Virus record (IMG/VR): IMGVR_UViG_3300028840_001027
Location: 1 to 23,673 of that record
Reading direction: 5' to 3' (one strand)
DNA length: 23,673 nt
From: a virus
In this document: positions 22,688 through 23,673 of the stretch, piece after piece
Layout of the letters: each line of letters begins with the position of its first letter
How positions within the stretch are numbered: the first letter of the stretch is position 1
Notes under the pieces: generated by a model
Databases searched by the model: none
Told to the model about the DNA's origin: nothing
What the model saw: only the letters and a program-made list of their open reading frames with translations
Made by a program: the position numbers and the translations under genes

Positions 22688-23167
22688 TCAGAGTCCGGTC
22701 AAATCCTTGAACTTTGCGGTGGCGACGTTGTCCTCGAGACACATGGCTTCGAATTTCCAGACACCGTTCGCCTCAAGGTTGCTCACGTTCGCGAGGGCGG
22801 TGCCGATCTGCGCGTTCTCGCGGTCGTAGAGATTGAACGAGATTTGGGCGTATCCATATTCCTTCGAGCTGTTGTTCCTGACCTTGCCAGTGATCTTCAC
22901 ATTGCCGTACTCGCCCCGCGTCACCTTCCACCCCTCGAGCAGCTCGAGCTTCGGTTGGGCCACTGCCGAGGAGACGGTACTCACCGGGCCCGTGTCCGTC
23001 TCCGATATTGTGCCGATGAGTGACCCGAACACCCCAATGATGATCAAGGCGAGCAGCGTGATTAGGATGGGGTGACGGCCGGGCAGTTTCGCCCCGCAGT
23101 TTGGACATGCCTTTGCGGACTTGCTCACCTCGTGTCCGCAGTCTTTGCACTTGATCAGCTTGGCCAT
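22688..23167 (-). CDS. Zinc-ribbon, transmembrane and FxLyD-domain protein
   Basis: A 159-residue membrane protein. Order: zinc ribbon with C7, C10, C21 and C24 (CKDCG ... CPNCG), a transmembrane helix (about 34-54), a Ser/Thr linker, then an extracytoplasmic beta-sandwich with the FxLyD hallmark FNLYD (111-115). The start at 23167 follows AGGAGG at ideal spacing. Such proteins are common in bacterial genomes and have unclear roles in the envelope. It is convergent with the lysis genes, 3 bp away, and is downstream of the lipoprotein gene. It may be a moron (lysogenic conversion or exclusion) or a host gene next to a prophage. Confidence 0.88.
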   Translation of the reverse strand: MAKLIKCKDCGHEVSKSAKACPNCGAKLPGRHPILITLLALIIIGVFGSLIGTISETDTGPVSTVSSAVAQPKLELLEGWKVTRGEYGNVKITGKVRNNSSKEYGYAQISFNLYDRENAQIGTALANVSNLEANGVWKFEAMCLEDNVATAKFKDLTGL

Positions 23168-23195
23168 GGTGGCCTCCTGGTGGTTGGTGTGGGAA

Positions 23196-23582
23196 TCAGT
23201 CGTACCCGAGGAAGCGGAGAGTGTCCTCGGGACTACGCCCTGAGTCACAGTCCGAGCCCCCGGTGGATACGCAGAGTAGCGGGCTGGCGGGGGAGCAAAT
23301 GCGTGCGCGCACGTAGATGCAGTACTCCTCCGAGGTGTCAAGCACAAAGGTGTGGGTGTCGGGGAGGTCGAAGAAGTAGGCCGTTTCAGTGTCGCCGGGG
23401 TGTGCGTACTCGATGGTACCGGTATCATCCAACAACCAGCCTGCATGGTCGCCGGTTGGCTCTCTCACGATTACGGTCACCGGGATTGTGTGCGTGGGCT
23501 CCTCATCCCCGGCGCCGGTCGGGGTGGAGTCGGAGCAGCTGAGCAGGAAAGCGAGGATGAGGAACGTCGCGGCGATCCGCAT
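23196..23582 (-). CDS. Small secreted lipoprotein
   Basis: A 128-residue protein with a lipoprotein signal peptide (MRIAATFLILAFLLS, then C16 in LLSCSDS) and a mature region of Ser/Thr/Asp-rich sequence. Residues about 30-100 are beta-rich (TIPVTVIVREP, TAYFFDLPDTHTFVLDT). Four cysteines near the end (YCIYVRARICSP, LLCVSTGGSDCDS) could form disulfides in the periplasm or on the surface. GGAGGTG precedes the ATG. No family recognised. It leads the two-gene minus-strand unit. Confidence 0.82.
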   Translation of the reverse strand: MRIAATFLILAFLLSCSDSTPTGAGDEEPTHTIPVTVIVREPTGDHAGWLLDDTGTIEYAHPGDTETAYFFDLPDTHTFVLDTSEEYCIYVRARICSPASPLLCVSTGGSDCDSGRSPEDTLRFLGYD

Positions 23583-23673
23583 GGGGCACCTCCGTGCATG
23601 AGTTCACACTGAAGGGTACATCGCGCACGGATGCAGCGCAAGGAGTTCGTGACAGACGCGAAGTGCTACTTCG
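23583..23673. other. Leader of the minus-strand pair and window end
   Basis: About 90 bases upstream of the lipoprotein gene. I find no convincing minus-strand promoter here. The last 15 bases (23659-23673) form an inverted repeat CGAAGT-GCT-ACTTCG that touches the window end and may continue beyond it. A plus-strand reading frame from ATG 23631 (MQRKEFVTDAKCYF) is open to the end but has only weak ribosome binding site support, so I do not call it a gene. Confidence 0.4.

Noticed and set aside
22934-22948. CTCGAG-CAG-CTCGAG inverted repeat as a terminator for the lysis operon
   Set aside because: It lies within the coding sequence of the minus-strand gene, has no T-run and arises from two adjacent Leu-Glu codon pairs; I would not call it a terminator.
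1-23673. CRISPR array, tRNA, rRNA or insertion sequence
   Set aside because: No regularly spaced repeats with unique spacers, no cloverleaf with CCA-type acceptor I could see, and no transposase-like product or terminal inverted repeats.

Overview
The window is the late (structural and lysis) region of a double-stranded DNA tailed bacteriophage or prophage, roughly 60% G+C by eye. A capsid gene set of HK97 type, a tail tube protein, a frameshifted tail assembly chaperone pair and an 806-residue tape measure protein, with no sheath or contractile baseplate genes, point to a siphovirus-like particle with a long non-contractile tail. The host is bacterial (Shine-Dalgarno sites, a lipobox lipoprotein, a peptidoglycan amidase), but the sequence alone does not let me name its phylum. 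No integrase, replication genes, repressor, tRNA, CRISPR array or insertion sequence is present.

Layout, plus strand. 1-219: leader with a candidate sigma70-type promoter (63-91) and a nested hairpin. 220-2486: terminase small and large subunits. 2483-5843: portal, ClpP-like head maturation protease, HK97-fold major capsid protein with an N-terminal coiled-coil delta domain. 5914-7133: two small head or decoration-like proteins and a 49-residue protein. 7130-8873: four connector proteins in HK97-like order (gp6-like connector, head-tail adaptor, gp10-like neck protein, DUF3168-like tail terminator). 8894-9846: a small beta-rich protein and the tail tube protein. 9878-10653: tail assembly chaperones G and G-T, joined by a -1 slip at a T7 heptamer. 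10650-13070: tape measure protein. 13070-19699: tail tip and adsorption genes, including a small tail protein, a one-helix membrane protein, a beta-helix protein, a fibre-like protein, a 720-residue hub-like protein and a 572-residue fibre-like protein. 19711-20963 and 20986-21447: a minimal DXD glycosyltransferase-like protein, a small helical protein and two tandem paralogous fibre-tip-like proteins. 21450-22684: lysis cassette of an N-acetylmuramoyl-L-alanine amidase and a class 3 lipase-like esterase.

Layout, minus strand. At 22688-23582 two genes run towards the phage genes: a lipoprotein, then a zinc-ribbon, transmembrane, FxLyD protein. They are convergent with the lysis cassette (3 bp between stop codons) and look like a separately transcribed cell-envelope cassette, possibly morons or host genes flanking a prophage.

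The plus-strand genes are tightly packed, many with overlapping stop and start codons, so they probably form one late operon read from the leader promoter. No stretch of 300 bases or more lacks a gene. The most interesting points are the GT-A-like gene among the tail genes, the amidase and lipase pair, the envelope cassette, the set of intergenic hairpins confined to the head and tail-tube genes, and the clear -1 frameshift site.
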